Shown here one piece after another: positions 46,580-54,946 of a DNA stretch of 64,000 nucleotides. A program made the position numbers and the translations under genes. Positions within the stretch are counted from its first letter, which is position 1. Every line of letters begins with the position of its first letter. Origin of the DNA: Solirubrobacter sp963848475 (lineage in GTDB: Bacteria > Actinomycetota > Thermoleophilia > Solirubrobacterales > Solirubrobacteraceae); assembly GCA_963848475.1 (NCBI GenBank), contig CAWKDW010000004.1:1-64000 (forward strand). The letters are read 5' to 3'. The notes beneath the pieces were generated by a model, which ran no database searches, had not been told where the DNA came from, and saw only the letters and a list, made by a program, of their open reading frames with translations.

Positions 46580-47323
46580 ATGCGCGCACGTCGAGCCATT
46601 TTCATCGCCCCATTCGACGAACTGTCCGAGCCCGGACTGGTCGCCGATCTTGCCGTACGTGCTGAAGAGCGCGGGTGGGACGGGTTCTTCCTCTGGGACC
46701 ACATCGCCTACCGCGAGCCCGTGAGCGCCCTCGCTGATCCGTGGATCACGCTCGCCGCGATCGCCACGCGCACCGAGAAGGTCGTCATCGGCCCGCTCGT
46801 GACGCCGCTGTCGCGCCGTCGTCCACACCAGCTCGCGCGCGAGACCGCGACGCTCGATCGCCTCAGCGGCGGCCGGCTCGTCCTCGGTGTCGGGCTCGGC
46901 AGCGACCGCTCCGGCGAGTTCGACCCGGAGCGCTTCGGCGAGGAGGGCGACCCGCGCGCCCGCGCGGTGCTGCTCGACGCCGCGCTCGACAAGCTCGTCG
47001 ACTACTGGGGCGGGGAGTTCGAGCCGCGCCCGCTGCAGCAGCCGCGGATACCGATCTGGGTCGCCTCACGCTGGCCGAACCGCCGCCCGCTGGCGCGTGC
47101 GGCGCGCTGGGACGGCGTCTTCCCGATCGACCAGCCCGATCCCGGGTCGCTGGCCGAGTACGTCGCCGACCTCCCGAAGCCCGACGGCTACGAGGTCGTC
47201 GTCACGAACCCGGCCGGCACCGACCCCACCCCGTGGGAGGAGGCCGGTGCGACGTGGTGCATGACCGGTTTCGGCCCGCAGCCGACGCGCGCTGAGGTCG
47301 AGCGGGCGATCGACGCGCTCTAG
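46580..47323 (+). CDS. LLM-class (luciferase-like) flavin-dependent oxidoreductase
   Basis: 247 residues of the luciferase-like barrel: ADLAVRAEERGWDGFFLWDH, VVIGPLVTPLSRRRPHQLAR, ETATLDRLSGGRLVLGVGLG and IPIWVASRWPNRRPLARAAR. These enzymes use F420H2 or FMNH2; actinobacterial ones of this size often use F420, but that is inference. TAGCGT (46567-46572) lies 7 nt before ATG 46580, again leaderless; GTG 46571 inside the box is less likely. The 3' end overlaps the minus-strand gene by 4 bp. Confidence 0.9.
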   Translation: MRARRAIFIAPFDELSEPGLVADLAVRAEERGWDGFFLWDHIAYREPVSALADPWITLAAIATRTEKVVIGPLVTPLSRRRPHQLARETATLDRLSGGRLVLGVGLGSDRSGEFDPERFGEEGDPRARAVLLDAALDKLVDYWGGEFEPRPLQQPRIPIWVASRWPNRRPLARAARWDGVFPIDQPDPGSLAEYVADLPKPDGYEVVVTNPAGTDPTPWEEAGATWCMTGFGPQPTRAEVERAIDAL

Positions 47324-47904
47324 CGGCGATCCTCGAGCGTGCCGTGGGCCGCGGTCTCGCGGCCGTTGCTGGAGACCGGCTCGCGCTCGAAACGCGGCGC
47401 CGGCTCGGTCGCGGGCTCGTCGAGCTCACGGTCGCGCCGCGTGCCGACCGGCGCGCCACCGCGGCGCTGGCCGACCCGCGGCATCATCGACAGCGCGATC
47501 AGCGCGGCGCCGCCGGCGCCCATGATCAGCGTCGTCAAGCCGTTGGTGGCGACGACGCCGAGGATGTCGCTGCCGTCGGAGAGCGAGATCAGCGCGCTGA
47601 CGACGGACACCACGCCGACGATGAACGCCATCGACTTCGCGCCCCAGTGGATCGGTGAGCCGAGCAGCAACAGCAGTCCGGCGGCGGTGAACGCCAACCA
47701 GGTCCAGCCGTTGCCCTCGATGCCGAGGAAGGTGGTGCCTGAGACAGTGCCGCTCGGCGCGTCGAAGCTGAAGCTCCGGCTCGCGAAGATGAAGCCCAGC
47801 ACGCCGAGCGCGAGCGAGGCGAACCCGAGCACTGCGACGGGTCCCTTGGCGAGCGATACGCCGCTTCGCGGTCTCGGCGTGTCGTCATATCGGTCTGCGG
47901 CCAT
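47320..47904 (-). CDS. Membrane protein (194 aa)
   Basis: 194 residues with four hydrophobic segments (AVLGFASLALGVLGFIFASR, WTWLAFTAAGLLLLLG, AKSMAFIVGVVSVVSALISL, LTTLIMGAGGAALIALSMMP) and a charged Arg/Glu-rich cytoplasmic tail. Family unknown to me. A strong Shine-Dalgarno GGAGG precedes ATG 47904 at 6 nt. Tail-to-tail with the LLM gene. Confidence 0.75.
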   Translation of the reverse strand: MAADRYDDTPRPRSGVSLAKGPVAVLGFASLALGVLGFIFASRSFSFDAPSGTVSGTTFLGIEGNGWTWLAFTAAGLLLLLGSPIHWGAKSMAFIVGVVSVVSALISLSDGSDILGVVATNGLTTLIMGAGGAALIALSMMPRVGQRRGGAPVGTRRDRELDEPATEPAPRFEREPVSSNGRETAAHGTLEDRR

Positions 47905-48018
47905 CGTGATCCTCCTAGAAGCGTTACCTGGAGGATTCCCAGCAATGCGTGCATCCAAGCGTGGGCCCGCCAACGGATATCCACTTGAAGTCAGGGTTCC
48001 CTCATCTACGGTGCGGCG

Positions 48019-50001
48019 ATGCATCGCTTCCTGCTGCCCGCTCTCGGGCTCGTCGCGCTGGTTCCGGGGACCGCCTCGGCCGCACCCTTCGGCGAGCTTC
48101 CGTTCCGGGCGGTGAGCGGCGCCGCGACGTGTCTGCGCGCCACCGGCACGCCTGGTGAGCTGGTCCGCAGCACCAGCACCGGTGTCCAACTCCTGCAGGC
48201 CGGCCCGTCCGGTTTGACGACGATTGCCGACCTGACGCCCAGGATCGACACGTTCAGCTGCCCGCAGGTCGCGACGCGGGCCGGCGGCGCCGGGATCGTC
48301 GCGACGACCGCGAGCGATCCGACCAACGGCGATTCGCTCGTGCAGGCCCGCCTGCGCGATCCGGGCGGCTCGTGGGGCCCGGCCACCGAGGTGCTGCGCA
48401 GCACGAGCTCGGCCGGCACGCGAACGTTCGCCGCGACCGTCTCCGACCGCGGCGACGCACTCGTCGTGGCGGCACAACGTCGCGTCCGCTCGAAATCCAC
48501 GATCGTGGTCTCGCGGCGGGCGCCCGGAGCGGGCTTCGGCCCGGCCGAGACGCTGCAGACGACGCGCACGACCCTGACCGAGATCCGCGTGCGTGTCGGG
48601 ATGAGCAGCGCCGGCGAGGCCGTGGTCACGTGGTCGTTGCAGCCCAAGGCCGGCGCACCGCGGGAAATCTGGGCGGCGGTCGCCGCGCCCGGCGCTCCAT
48701 TCCGGGCGCCGGTACGGATCGGCGTCCTCCTCGCCGGGTCGCCGTTCGCGCTCGCGGTCGGCAGCGCCGGGCATGCGCTGCTGGGGTTCCCGAGCGGTGA
48801 CGACCTCCTGGTGGCAGAGAAGGCCCCCGGGGCGGACTTCGGCGTCGCGACCCGCGTCGGCGAGGCGAAGGACATCCTCGCGATCTTCCCGGCCGTCGCC
48901 GTGCGCGCCGACGGCGCTGCCGTGGTCGCCTGGAACGGGACGATCTCGGCCTCGCACGCCGTGGTGCGGCAGGGGCCTGGTCCGTTCAGCGCACCGGTGA
49001 CCGTCGCGCCGCGCAGCTCGCTCACGATCTCCCGCGACCGGCTGCGAATCGTCGGACTCCTGTTCCCATTCGAGGAGAGCGAGTTCACCTCCGGCGGCGC
49101 GGGAGCGGACAGCGACGGCGGTGGCACACGGGCGACGATCACCGCGGATGGGCGCGCGCTGATCACCTGGGCGGGGCCGGCGAGGCGCGACGGAGTCTGG
49201 TGGAACGCGCCGCGCTCGGCACTGCTGCCGCTCGCCGGTGGCGCTCCGGTGCGGCAGGACCATGGCGCGGAGCTCCGCGACGTCGGCTCGCTCACGCCGC
49301 TGGAGCTCGCGGACGGGCGCGCGGCCGTCGCCTGGACCGACAACGACGCCGCGGACAAGGACGGCCGCCTGCATCTCGCGGTCGAAGGCGCCGCGGACGG
49401 GACCGACCCTGCCGCACCGAGCATCCGTGTACGGCCCCCGGCAAACAGGACGGTCGGCGTGACCGAGGCGCTCGAGCTCTCGGTCCACTGCTCGGCCGCG
49501 TGCGACGTCCGCGGCTCGATCGGCGGCGACGAGAGCTCGACCGGGACCGTGTCGCTGCGCCGCGCGGGCGACGCCACGCTGCAGATCCAGCCGTCGAACC
49601 GCCCGCTGGCCCCGGCCCGCGGCGGCCCCGTCAAGGTCCTCGTGCGTTACGGCGCGCCCGGGACGCGGCACGCCGCGGCCAAGTCCCTGACGCTCCGGCT
49701 GCGTCGTCCGCCCGTCCTTCCGCGTCCTCGGCTGCTCGACGCGGTGGCCCGTCGCAGCGGAGACGACGTCGTCGTGACCTGGCGCACGGACCGCGACGCG
49801 AAGGCCGAGAACTTCCTCGCCTACGCGACCGCGTCGGCTGCCCGCGACGCCGTCGTGCTGGGCGGCGGCGATACCGCCGGCACGAAGCGGAGCTTTCGCG
49901 CACGGGTATCCAACGTCAAGACCGCGCGCTTCGTGACGATCCTGTCCTTCGCCGACGGGTACTGGTCATTGAAGGAGACGGTGCTGCGAATCCGCGGGTG
50001 A
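48019..50001 (+). CDS. Secreted repeat protein (660 aa), beta-propeller-like
   Basis: A Sec signal peptide (LLPALGLVALVPGTASAAPF) is followed by repeating beta units with a recurring pattern such as DGAAVVAWNGTISASHAVVR, DGRALITWAGPARRDGVWWN and DGRAAVAWTDNDAADKDGRL. This suggests a propeller-like extracellular fold. The C-terminal 200 residues are Ig-like and basic. A similar protein is at 56857. TACGGT (48007-48012) is 6 nt before ATG 48019. The gene ends 20 bp before repeat copy 2. Function unknown. Confidence 0.8.
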   Translation: MHRFLLPALGLVALVPGTASAAPFGELPFRAVSGAATCLRATGTPGELVRSTSTGVQLLQAGPSGLTTIADLTPRIDTFSCPQVATRAGGAGIVATTASDPTNGDSLVQARLRDPGGSWGPATEVLRSTSSAGTRTFAATVSDRGDALVVAAQRRVRSKSTIVVSRRAPGAGFGPAETLQTTRTTLTEIRVRVGMSSAGEAVVTWSLQPKAGAPREIWAAVAAPGAPFRAPVRIGVLLAGSPFALAVGSAGHALLGFPSGDDLLVAEKAPGADFGVATRVGEAKDILAIFPAVAVRADGAAVVAWNGTISASHAVVRQGPGPFSAPVTVAPRSSLTISRDRLRIVGLLFPFEESEFTSGGAGADSDGGGTRATITADGRALITWAGPARRDGVWWNAPRSALLPLAGGAPVRQDHGAELRDVGSLTPLELADGRAAVAWTDNDAADKDGRLHLAVEGAADGTDPAAPSIRVRPPANRTVGVTEALELSVHCSAACDVRGSIGGDESSTGTVSLRRAGDATLQIQPSNRPLAPARGGPVKVLVRYGAPGTRHAAAKSLTLRLRRPPVLPRPRLLDAVARRSGDDVVVTWRTDRDAKAENFLAYATASAARDAVVLGGGDTAGTKRSFRARVSNVKTARFVTILSFADGYWSLKETVLRIRG

Positions 50002-50020
50002 CCCGTCGCGCGAAGGTCTC

Positions 50021-50187
50021 CTGGTGTCCCGCGTCCGAATTTCGTTGACGCCTACCAGGCGTCTCGCCGCGCCTGGCGGCCGCCGGCGATCCCGCACGTA
50101 CACCCGGTATGCACCGGATCACCGGCGGGCCCAGCCACGACGATCGGGCCCGCCATGCGTGAACGAACTTCCGGCGCGCGACACTAG
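50021..50187. repeat. Structured repeat element, copy 2 (167 bp)
   Basis: It matches copy 1 at 21136-21297 almost base for base from CGAATTTCGTTGACGCCTAC to the end GACACTAG; the left terminus is CTGGTGTC. It fills the gap between convergent genes, and its right CTAG provides the TAG stop of the PhoU-like gene (50184-50186). The internal inverted repeats of copy 1 are conserved. Confidence 0.75.
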
Positions 50188-50816
50188 TTGCCGTTGGCAC
50201 GCTTGAGGACGATGCCCTCGAGCACGTTGGCCACGGTCTCGCAGGCGTCGACCGCCGACTCCAACGTGTCGAAGATGTCCTTCCAGCGGATCACGATCAT
50301 CGGGTCGATGCCGGCGACGAAGAGGCCGGCGATCGCGGCGCGCTGGATCCGGTCGCCCTCGTTCTCGAGCCGGTGGATCTCGACCAGCTGCGCGCCGACC
50401 TCGAGGCCGTTGCGCAGGCCGCGCAGGCTGGTCGCGACCTGTTCGGACGCGGACACGAGCACCTCGCTCATCGCCTGCGCCTGCTCCATCGGGGCCTCCA
50501 CTCCGTAGAGCGCCAGCTGGTCGGCGGCCTCCTCGGCGAAGTCGACGATGTCGTCGAGCGCGCCCGCGAGGGCGTGGACATCGGCCGAGTCCAGGTGCGC
50601 GCGCCGGCTGCCGCGCTCGGCCAGGCGGTGCAGGATGTCGTGGACGATCCGGTCGCCCTCCTGCTCGCAGATGACGATCTCGCGGGTCAGGCCGACCTGC
50701 TCGGGATAGTCGGCGAGCAGATCGCGCAGCAGCAGCGCGGAGCGCTGGACGTTGCGGCCCGATTCCTCGAAGAGGGAGAGCAGTTCAGGATCTGGGTGAG
50801 CGCGGCGGAACAGCAC
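50184..50816 (-). CDS. PhoU-like DUF47-family protein
   Basis: 210 residues, all helical: FEESGRNVQRSALLLRDLLA, EQEGDRIVHDILHRLAE, ADVHALAGALDDIVDFAEEA, and a second copy LENEGDRIQRAAIAGLFVAG, ending WKDIFDTLESAVDACETVAN. The two EGDR repeats are metal-binding in PhoU-like proteins of the TIGR00153/DUF47 group, usually partners of Pit phosphate transporters. No pit gene is next to it. A -10 TAGGTT lies 6 nt before GTG 50816, and a PHO-box-like repeat lies just upstream. Confidence 0.9.
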   Translation of the reverse strand: MLFRRAHPDPELLSLFEESGRNVQRSALLLRDLLADYPEQVGLTREIVICEQEGDRIVHDILHRLAERGSRRAHLDSADVHALAGALDDIVDFAEEAADQLALYGVEAPMEQAQAMSEVLVSASEQVATSLRGLRNGLEVGAQLVEIHRLENEGDRIQRAAIAGLFVAGIDPMIVIRWKDIFDTLESAVDACETVANVLEGIVLKRANGN

Positions 50817-50855
50817 CGCGAGAACCTAACCGTCCGACAGCGGTGCGCAACCGGC

Positions 50856-50896
50856 GTTCACAACCTGTTCACGAGAGGCCTTCACAGCCTCGTCAC
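50856..50896. promoter_or_regulatory. PHO-box-like direct repeats upstream of the PhoU-like gene
   Basis: GTTCAC at 50856 and 50867 (11 bp apart), then CTTCAC at 50880 and CGTCAC at 50891 (again 11 bp apart). Eleven-bp-spaced GTTCAC repeats are the PhoP box of Streptomyces-type actinobacteria. They lie 28-68 bp upstream of the -10 at 50823-50828. Confidence 0.55.
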
Positions 50897-50990
50897 GGGG
50901 CATCGGATTCGACGGGCTTCACTGTGAGGCGCGGCACGCCGGAGCGGCGCCGCATCCCCACTCGAAGTCCCGGCGCGGCCTCCTCTCTCC

Positions 50991-51380
50991 TCACCGCGTC
51001 GGGGCTTCGGGTAACTCGCTCGTCGCCATCAACGAGTGCGCGCACTGCGAGCAGTACGCGGCTCCGCGCGGGTACAGCGCATCGCAGTTCGGACAGGCGC
51101 CGGCCGCTCCGCCGTCGTCGATCCGCTCGAGACGCTCGACGGCGCCGAGCTCGGCATCGACCTGCTGCAGCCGCGCGGCGCGGCGGGCGAGCAGGTCGAC
51201 GCGGAAGTGATCGCGGATCGCCATCTCGTACGCGAGACCGCCGAGATCGAACTGCAGCTCGGCGAACTCACGCGTCAGCCTGTCGCGGCGGTCGAGCAGC
51301 TCGTCGTGACCCACGGCGCGGCCGCCGCCCGGGGGCAGCGGAGAAGGCTCGGCGGCGACGTAGCGGCGGCGTGAGCGCAT
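50991..51380 (-). CDS. Zinc-ribbon protein at the end of the pst operon (129 aa)
   Basis: 129 residues: a helical coiled region (ELLDRRDRLTREFAELQFDL, RRAARLQQVDAELGAVERLE) followed by a zinc ribbon CPNCDALYPRGAAYCSQC. Its ATG 51380 overlaps the stop of the upstream gene (TGATG), placing it in the pst transcription unit. Not recognised; possibly an adaptor for the membrane zinc-ribbon protein. Confidence 0.7.
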   Translation of the reverse strand: MRSRRRYVAAEPSPLPPGGGRAVGHDELLDRRDRLTREFAELQFDLGGLAYEMAIRDHFRVDLLARRAARLQQVDAELGAVERLERIDDGGAAGACPNCDALYPRGAAYCSQCAHSLMATSELPEAPTR

Positions 51381-52355
51381 CAGCCGAGCTCCGTGGTCTC
51401 GCTGCCGGCGCCGGGTGCCTTGTCGTCGGCGGGCGGCGGGGCGCCCTCGGACTCGACGGTCGGTGGCGCCTTGCGCGTGTTCTTCTGCGCGTCCTCCGGC
51501 GTCTGCGCCTGCTCCTGCTTCTTGAGGTCCTCCTTGGACTTCTTGACGGGCGTCGCCTCGGGGGTGGCCTCGGGGGTCGCCTCCGACGGCGCGGTGTCCG
51601 AGACCTCGACGACTTTCGCGTCGGGGAAATTGGGTTGGATGGCGGACAACGCGCTCTCGGCATCCTGCTTGCTCGACGACACGCCCGAGTAGATGACGTA
51701 GGTGCCGCCTTCGAGGGTCACGTACGTGTCGGAGTCCAGCGCGCCCACGTCCGTCGCGCCCTTGGCGGTCGCGTCGGCCTTGGCGGTGGCGACCGCCTCG
51801 GGCGTCGTCCCGTCCTTCGGCAGCGTCTGCAGCTGGACCGTCCAGCCGGTCGTTCCCGGCCGGCCAGTCGGCGGTGAAGGTCGTCGCGGCGGGTGCCGCC
51901 GACGCCATCGGCGGCGGTCGGTGCGGCGGTGACGGCGGCCGTCGCCGCCGGCGCGGCGGCCGCGACCGGGGTCGGCGTGTCATGGCCGCGCACGATCAGC
52001 GCTCCGACCAGCAGTCCGAGCGCGAGCGCGCACGCCCCGGCCAGGCCGTAGAGCGCCGACAGCGCGGACGCGGGAAGCGGAGCGTGGCGCCGCGGCGCGC
52101 GCGGCGGCGGCGGCGCTGGGGCGGCGACGGCGGGCGGCGCGGGCTCCGGGAACGGCACGCGGGTCCCGGCGCGCCGCTCACCACAGCTCAGGCAGTAGCG
52201 CTGATCGGGTGCCAGCAGCGCGCCGCAGGTCGCGCACGGCTCGGTCCCCGTGGCGAGTCGTGGAGCGAACAACGGCGTCGGGGCGGTCGGGGCGGGGCGA
52301 GCCGCGGCCGTGCGGTCTGCGGGTCCACGCTCGGGTTCATCGGTGTCGGTGGCAT
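51380..52355 (-). pseudogene. Zinc-ribbon, single-TM protein with SPOR-like domain; three frameshifts
   Basis: ATG 52355 gives PPTPMNPSVDPQTARPRLAP. In the next frame a zinc ribbon follows (CATCGALLAPDQRYCLSCGE), then a Pro/Ala linker and a membrane segment (SALYGLAGACALALGLLVGA). The outer part, in further frames, reads GWTVQLQTLPKDGTTPEAVA and GGTYVIYSGVSSSKQDAESA, a SPOR-like alpha/beta pattern, and ends in an acidic Lys/Glu tail. Breaks lie near 52290, 51905 and 51850. It sits 8 bp after the lipoprotein gene in the pst operon. Envelope-associated role inferred. Confidence 0.6.
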
Positions 52356-52363
52356 CTCGGTCC

Positions 52364-53077
52364 TCACGGCGCGATGACGGTCGGTGGCGCCGCGGCGGAG
52401 AGCTCGGCTCCGCCTGGGTCGCCGATGGGAAAGACGGAGAAGTGCGCGCGGGCGCCCGCGCCGAGTCGCTCGACGATCGCGCGCCCGGCGGCGACGATCG
52501 CGTCGTCGCGACGCGCGACGACGTGGACGACCAGCCGGCGCTGCTCGACCTCGGAGGTGTTGACGACCTCGCCGGTGATCGACGTGTCGCCCGAGGCGTC
52601 GCCGGCCACGCGCAGGCCGCTGACCTCGAGCCGCGGCAGCTGCGCCGGGCCGGGCTTCGAGGACGCGCCGACCCGGGCGACGACCTCGATACCCGGCGAG
52701 GAGAGGGTCACCTGGTCGTTGACCCAGGCGAGCCGCTCGCGGCCCGCGAGGGCGGCGACCCCGACCAGCGACGGGTCGAGGCCGGGCGCGTCGTTGGCGT
52801 ACAGCGGCTGCTTGGCCTTGTCGAGCACCTCGACGGCGACGGGCAGCGCGACCAGCGAGCCCGCCGAGCGGTTGCGCAGCTCGACGACCGTCGCGGCGCC
52901 GTTGACGTCCTGCAGCACGGTGGCGTGCTCGACCGTGACGTCGCGCGCCTGTTCGCCGACGACGAGCCCGCGCTCATGCTTGGAGGTCTGCGCGGCACGC
53001 TCGAGTTCGGCGCTCCTGGCCTGCGTGGACTCGCACCCGGTGAGCGCGAGCGCCGCGAGGATCAGCGCCCACCTCAT
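52364..53077 (-). CDS. Lipoprotein in the pst operon (237 aa)
   Basis: Signal peptide and lipobox (ILAALALTGCEST) from ATG 53077, so it is membrane-anchored. The mature part is beta-rich: RDVTVEHATVLQDVNGAATV, VVELRNRSAGSLVALPVAVE, then VSGLRVAGDASGDTSITGEV and VVHVVARRDDAIVAAG. The pattern resembles FxLYD-like or DUF-type accessory domains. Its ATG overlaps the pstB stop by 4 bp, which ties it to phosphate uptake. Role unknown. Confidence 0.75.
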   Translation of the reverse strand: MRWALILAALALTGCESTQARSAELERAAQTSKHERGLVVGEQARDVTVEHATVLQDVNGAATVVELRNRSAGSLVALPVAVEVLDKAKQPLYANDAPGLDPSLVGVAALAGRERLAWVNDQVTLSSPGIEVVARVGASSKPGPAQLPRLEVSGLRVAGDASGDTSITGEVVNTSEVEQRRLVVHVVARRDDAIVAAGRAIVERLGAGARAHFSVFPIGDPGGAELSAAAPPTVIAP

Positions 53078-53949
53078 CCGAACGCACCGCCCACGTACTC
53101 CGCCGTGCGCGTGTGGCGCGGGCGTTCGAAGACGTCCTCGGCCGCGCCGTACTCGACCAGCTCCCCGAGGAACATGAACGCCACGCGATCGCCGATCCGG
53201 TAGGCCTGCTGGAGGTTGTGGGTGACGATCACGACCGCCAGCTCCTCGCGCAGGTCTCCGATCAGCTCCTCGATGATCGCTGTGGAGCGCGGGTCCAGCG
53301 CCGAGCACGGCTCGTCGAGCAGCAGCACCTCGGGCCGCGCGGCGAGCGCGCGGGCGATGCACAACCGCTGCTGCTGGCCGCCGGACATCCGCAGCGCGGG
53401 CCGGTCGAGATCGTTGGCGACCTCGTCCCAGAGCCCGGCCCGGGTGAGTGCCTCGCGCACCGGCGCCTCCAGCGCGGAGCGCTTGACGCGCCGCGAGCCC
53501 TGCTCGCGCAGCGCGTAGGCGACGTTGTCGAAGATCGACATCGGGAACGGGTTCGGCTGCTGGAAGACCATCGACACGCGCCGGCGCAGGTGCGTGACCT
53601 CGATCGCGTCGACATCGTCGCCGTCGAGCATGATCTGTCCGCCCCGGGCCGCGCCCGGGGTCAGCTCGACGAGCCGGTTCAGGGAACGCAGCAGCGTCGT
53701 CTTGCCGCAGCCGGACGGCCCGATCAACGCCAGTACCTCGCCCTGGTTGACGGGCAGGGAGACGTCGTTGACCGCGACCTTGCCGCCGTAGGCGATCGTC
53801 AGACCTTCCGTGCGCATGCGCTGGGAGAGCTGCGTGGGCACGGGTGGCCGGACACGCCGCTTCGCCCCGTCGCCGTTGCTGGACGGCGGTGCGGGTACCG
53901 ACACGTGCGGGGCTTCGACCACGATCCGCCGGATCGGCGGCGGGGGCAT
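53074..53949 (-). CDS. pstB: Phosphate ABC transporter ATP-binding protein PstB
   Basis: 291 residues with a 45-residue Pro/Val-rich N-terminal extension not usual in PstB. Core: TIAYGGKVAVNDVSLPVNQG, Walker A GPSGCGKTT, MVFQQPNPFPMSIFDNVAYA (a PstB hallmark), signature MSGGQQQR, Walker B LLLDEPCSALDP. ATG 53949 overlaps the pstA stop (TGATG); ATG 53961 is an alternative. It powers high-affinity phosphate uptake. Confidence 0.95.
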   Translation of the reverse strand: MPPPPIRRIVVEAPHVSVPAPPSSNGDGAKRRVRPPVPTQLSQRMRTEGLTIAYGGKVAVNDVSLPVNQGEVLALIGPSGCGKTTLLRSLNRLVELTPGAARGGQIMLDGDDVDAIEVTHLRRRVSMVFQQPNPFPMSIFDNVAYALREQGSRRVKRSALEAPVREALTRAGLWDEVANDLDRPALRMSGGQQQRLCIARALAARPEVLLLDEPCSALDPRSTAIIEELIGDLREELAVVIVTHNLQQAYRIGDRVAFMFLGELVEYGAAEDVFERPRHTRTAEYVGGAFG

Positions 53950-54890
53950 CAGCGGATCCATCCGAGCCTCCCGTTGCCGCGGGCGATCCGCTCGACGGCC
54001 CAGTTGAGGACGAGCACGAGCAACAGCAGCAGGAACGCCGCCGCGTACGCCTTCTGCGGCGCGCCACCCTCGCCCGACGGCGAGTTCGCGTAGACGTAAC
54101 TCGTCAGTGTCGAGCCCGTCCCCTGGAGCACGTTGAGCCCCGGGATCGCGCCGTTGGACGCGAGTTGCAGCGTTCCGCCGCCGAGCAGCAGCACGACGGC
54201 GGTGTCTCCCGCGACACGGCCCATCCCGAGTGCGGCGCCGGTCGCGATGTTCGGCCGGGCCACGGGCAGCAGGACGCGGTGGATCGTCGCCGCGCGCGTC
54301 TTGCCGAGGGCGTAGGACGCCTCGCGCACATGCCGCGGCGTGGCCAGCAGCCCCTCGCGCGTGGAGCCGACGATCAGCGGCAGCGCCTCGAGCGAGAGCA
54401 CGGTGCAGCAGATCAGCAGCGAGCGCCCGAAGACCGCGCCGCCTTCCCCGGTCGCGGACAGGAACCCGAGTCCCTGCTGGGCGAAGAACGCGAGCCCGAA
54501 GAGGGCGAGCACGATGCTCGGCGTGCCGGCGATCACCTCGACGCCGGACTCGACCATCCGCGCGAGCCACGTCGGCTTGCCGTACTCGGTCAACCAGACC
54601 GCGGTCGCGACGCCGAGCGGCAGCGCGATCGCGATCGCCCCGCCGACGATCAGCAGGGTGCCGAGGATCGGGTCCAGGAAGCCGCCCGACTTCGCCTGGT
54701 CGACCGCGGACTGCGGGCGGCTGAAGAGCAGCTCCGGGCGCAGATACTGCACGCCGCGATAGCCCATGTAGAGCACGATCGAGGCCGCGATCGCGATCAA
54801 CCCGATCCCGGCCGCCCAGCAGAGGGCGAGCAGTATGCGATCGACGAGCGGCCAGGAGCGCGCGGAGCCCGACGGGTGGGTCCTGGTCAT
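53949..54890 (-). CDS. pstA: Phosphate ABC transporter permease PstA
   Basis: 313 residues with six membrane segments. PstA features: PILGTLLIVGGAIAIALPLG, then IAGTPSIVLALFGLAFFAQQ and the permease loop EALPLIVGSTREGLLATPRH, then VAGDTAVVLLLGGG. ATG 54890 is 57 bp downstream of the pstC stop. Forms the channel with PstC. Confidence 0.94.
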   Translation of the reverse strand: MTRTHPSGSARSWPLVDRILLALCWAAGIGLIAIAASIVLYMGYRGVQYLRPELLFSRPQSAVDQAKSGGFLDPILGTLLIVGGAIAIALPLGVATAVWLTEYGKPTWLARMVESGVEVIAGTPSIVLALFGLAFFAQQGLGFLSATGEGGAVFGRSLLICCTVLSLEALPLIVGSTREGLLATPRHVREASYALGKTRAATIHRVLLPVARPNIATGAALGMGRVAGDTAVVLLLGGGTLQLASNGAIPGLNVLQGTGSTLTSYVYANSPSGEGGAPQKAYAAAFLLLLLVLVLNWAVERIARGNGRLGWIR

Positions 54891-54946
54891 GCTCAGCTCC
54901 GCATGCGCTGCCCGGCGCGGCCGGGGCGGTCGGTCCAACGTCGCTT

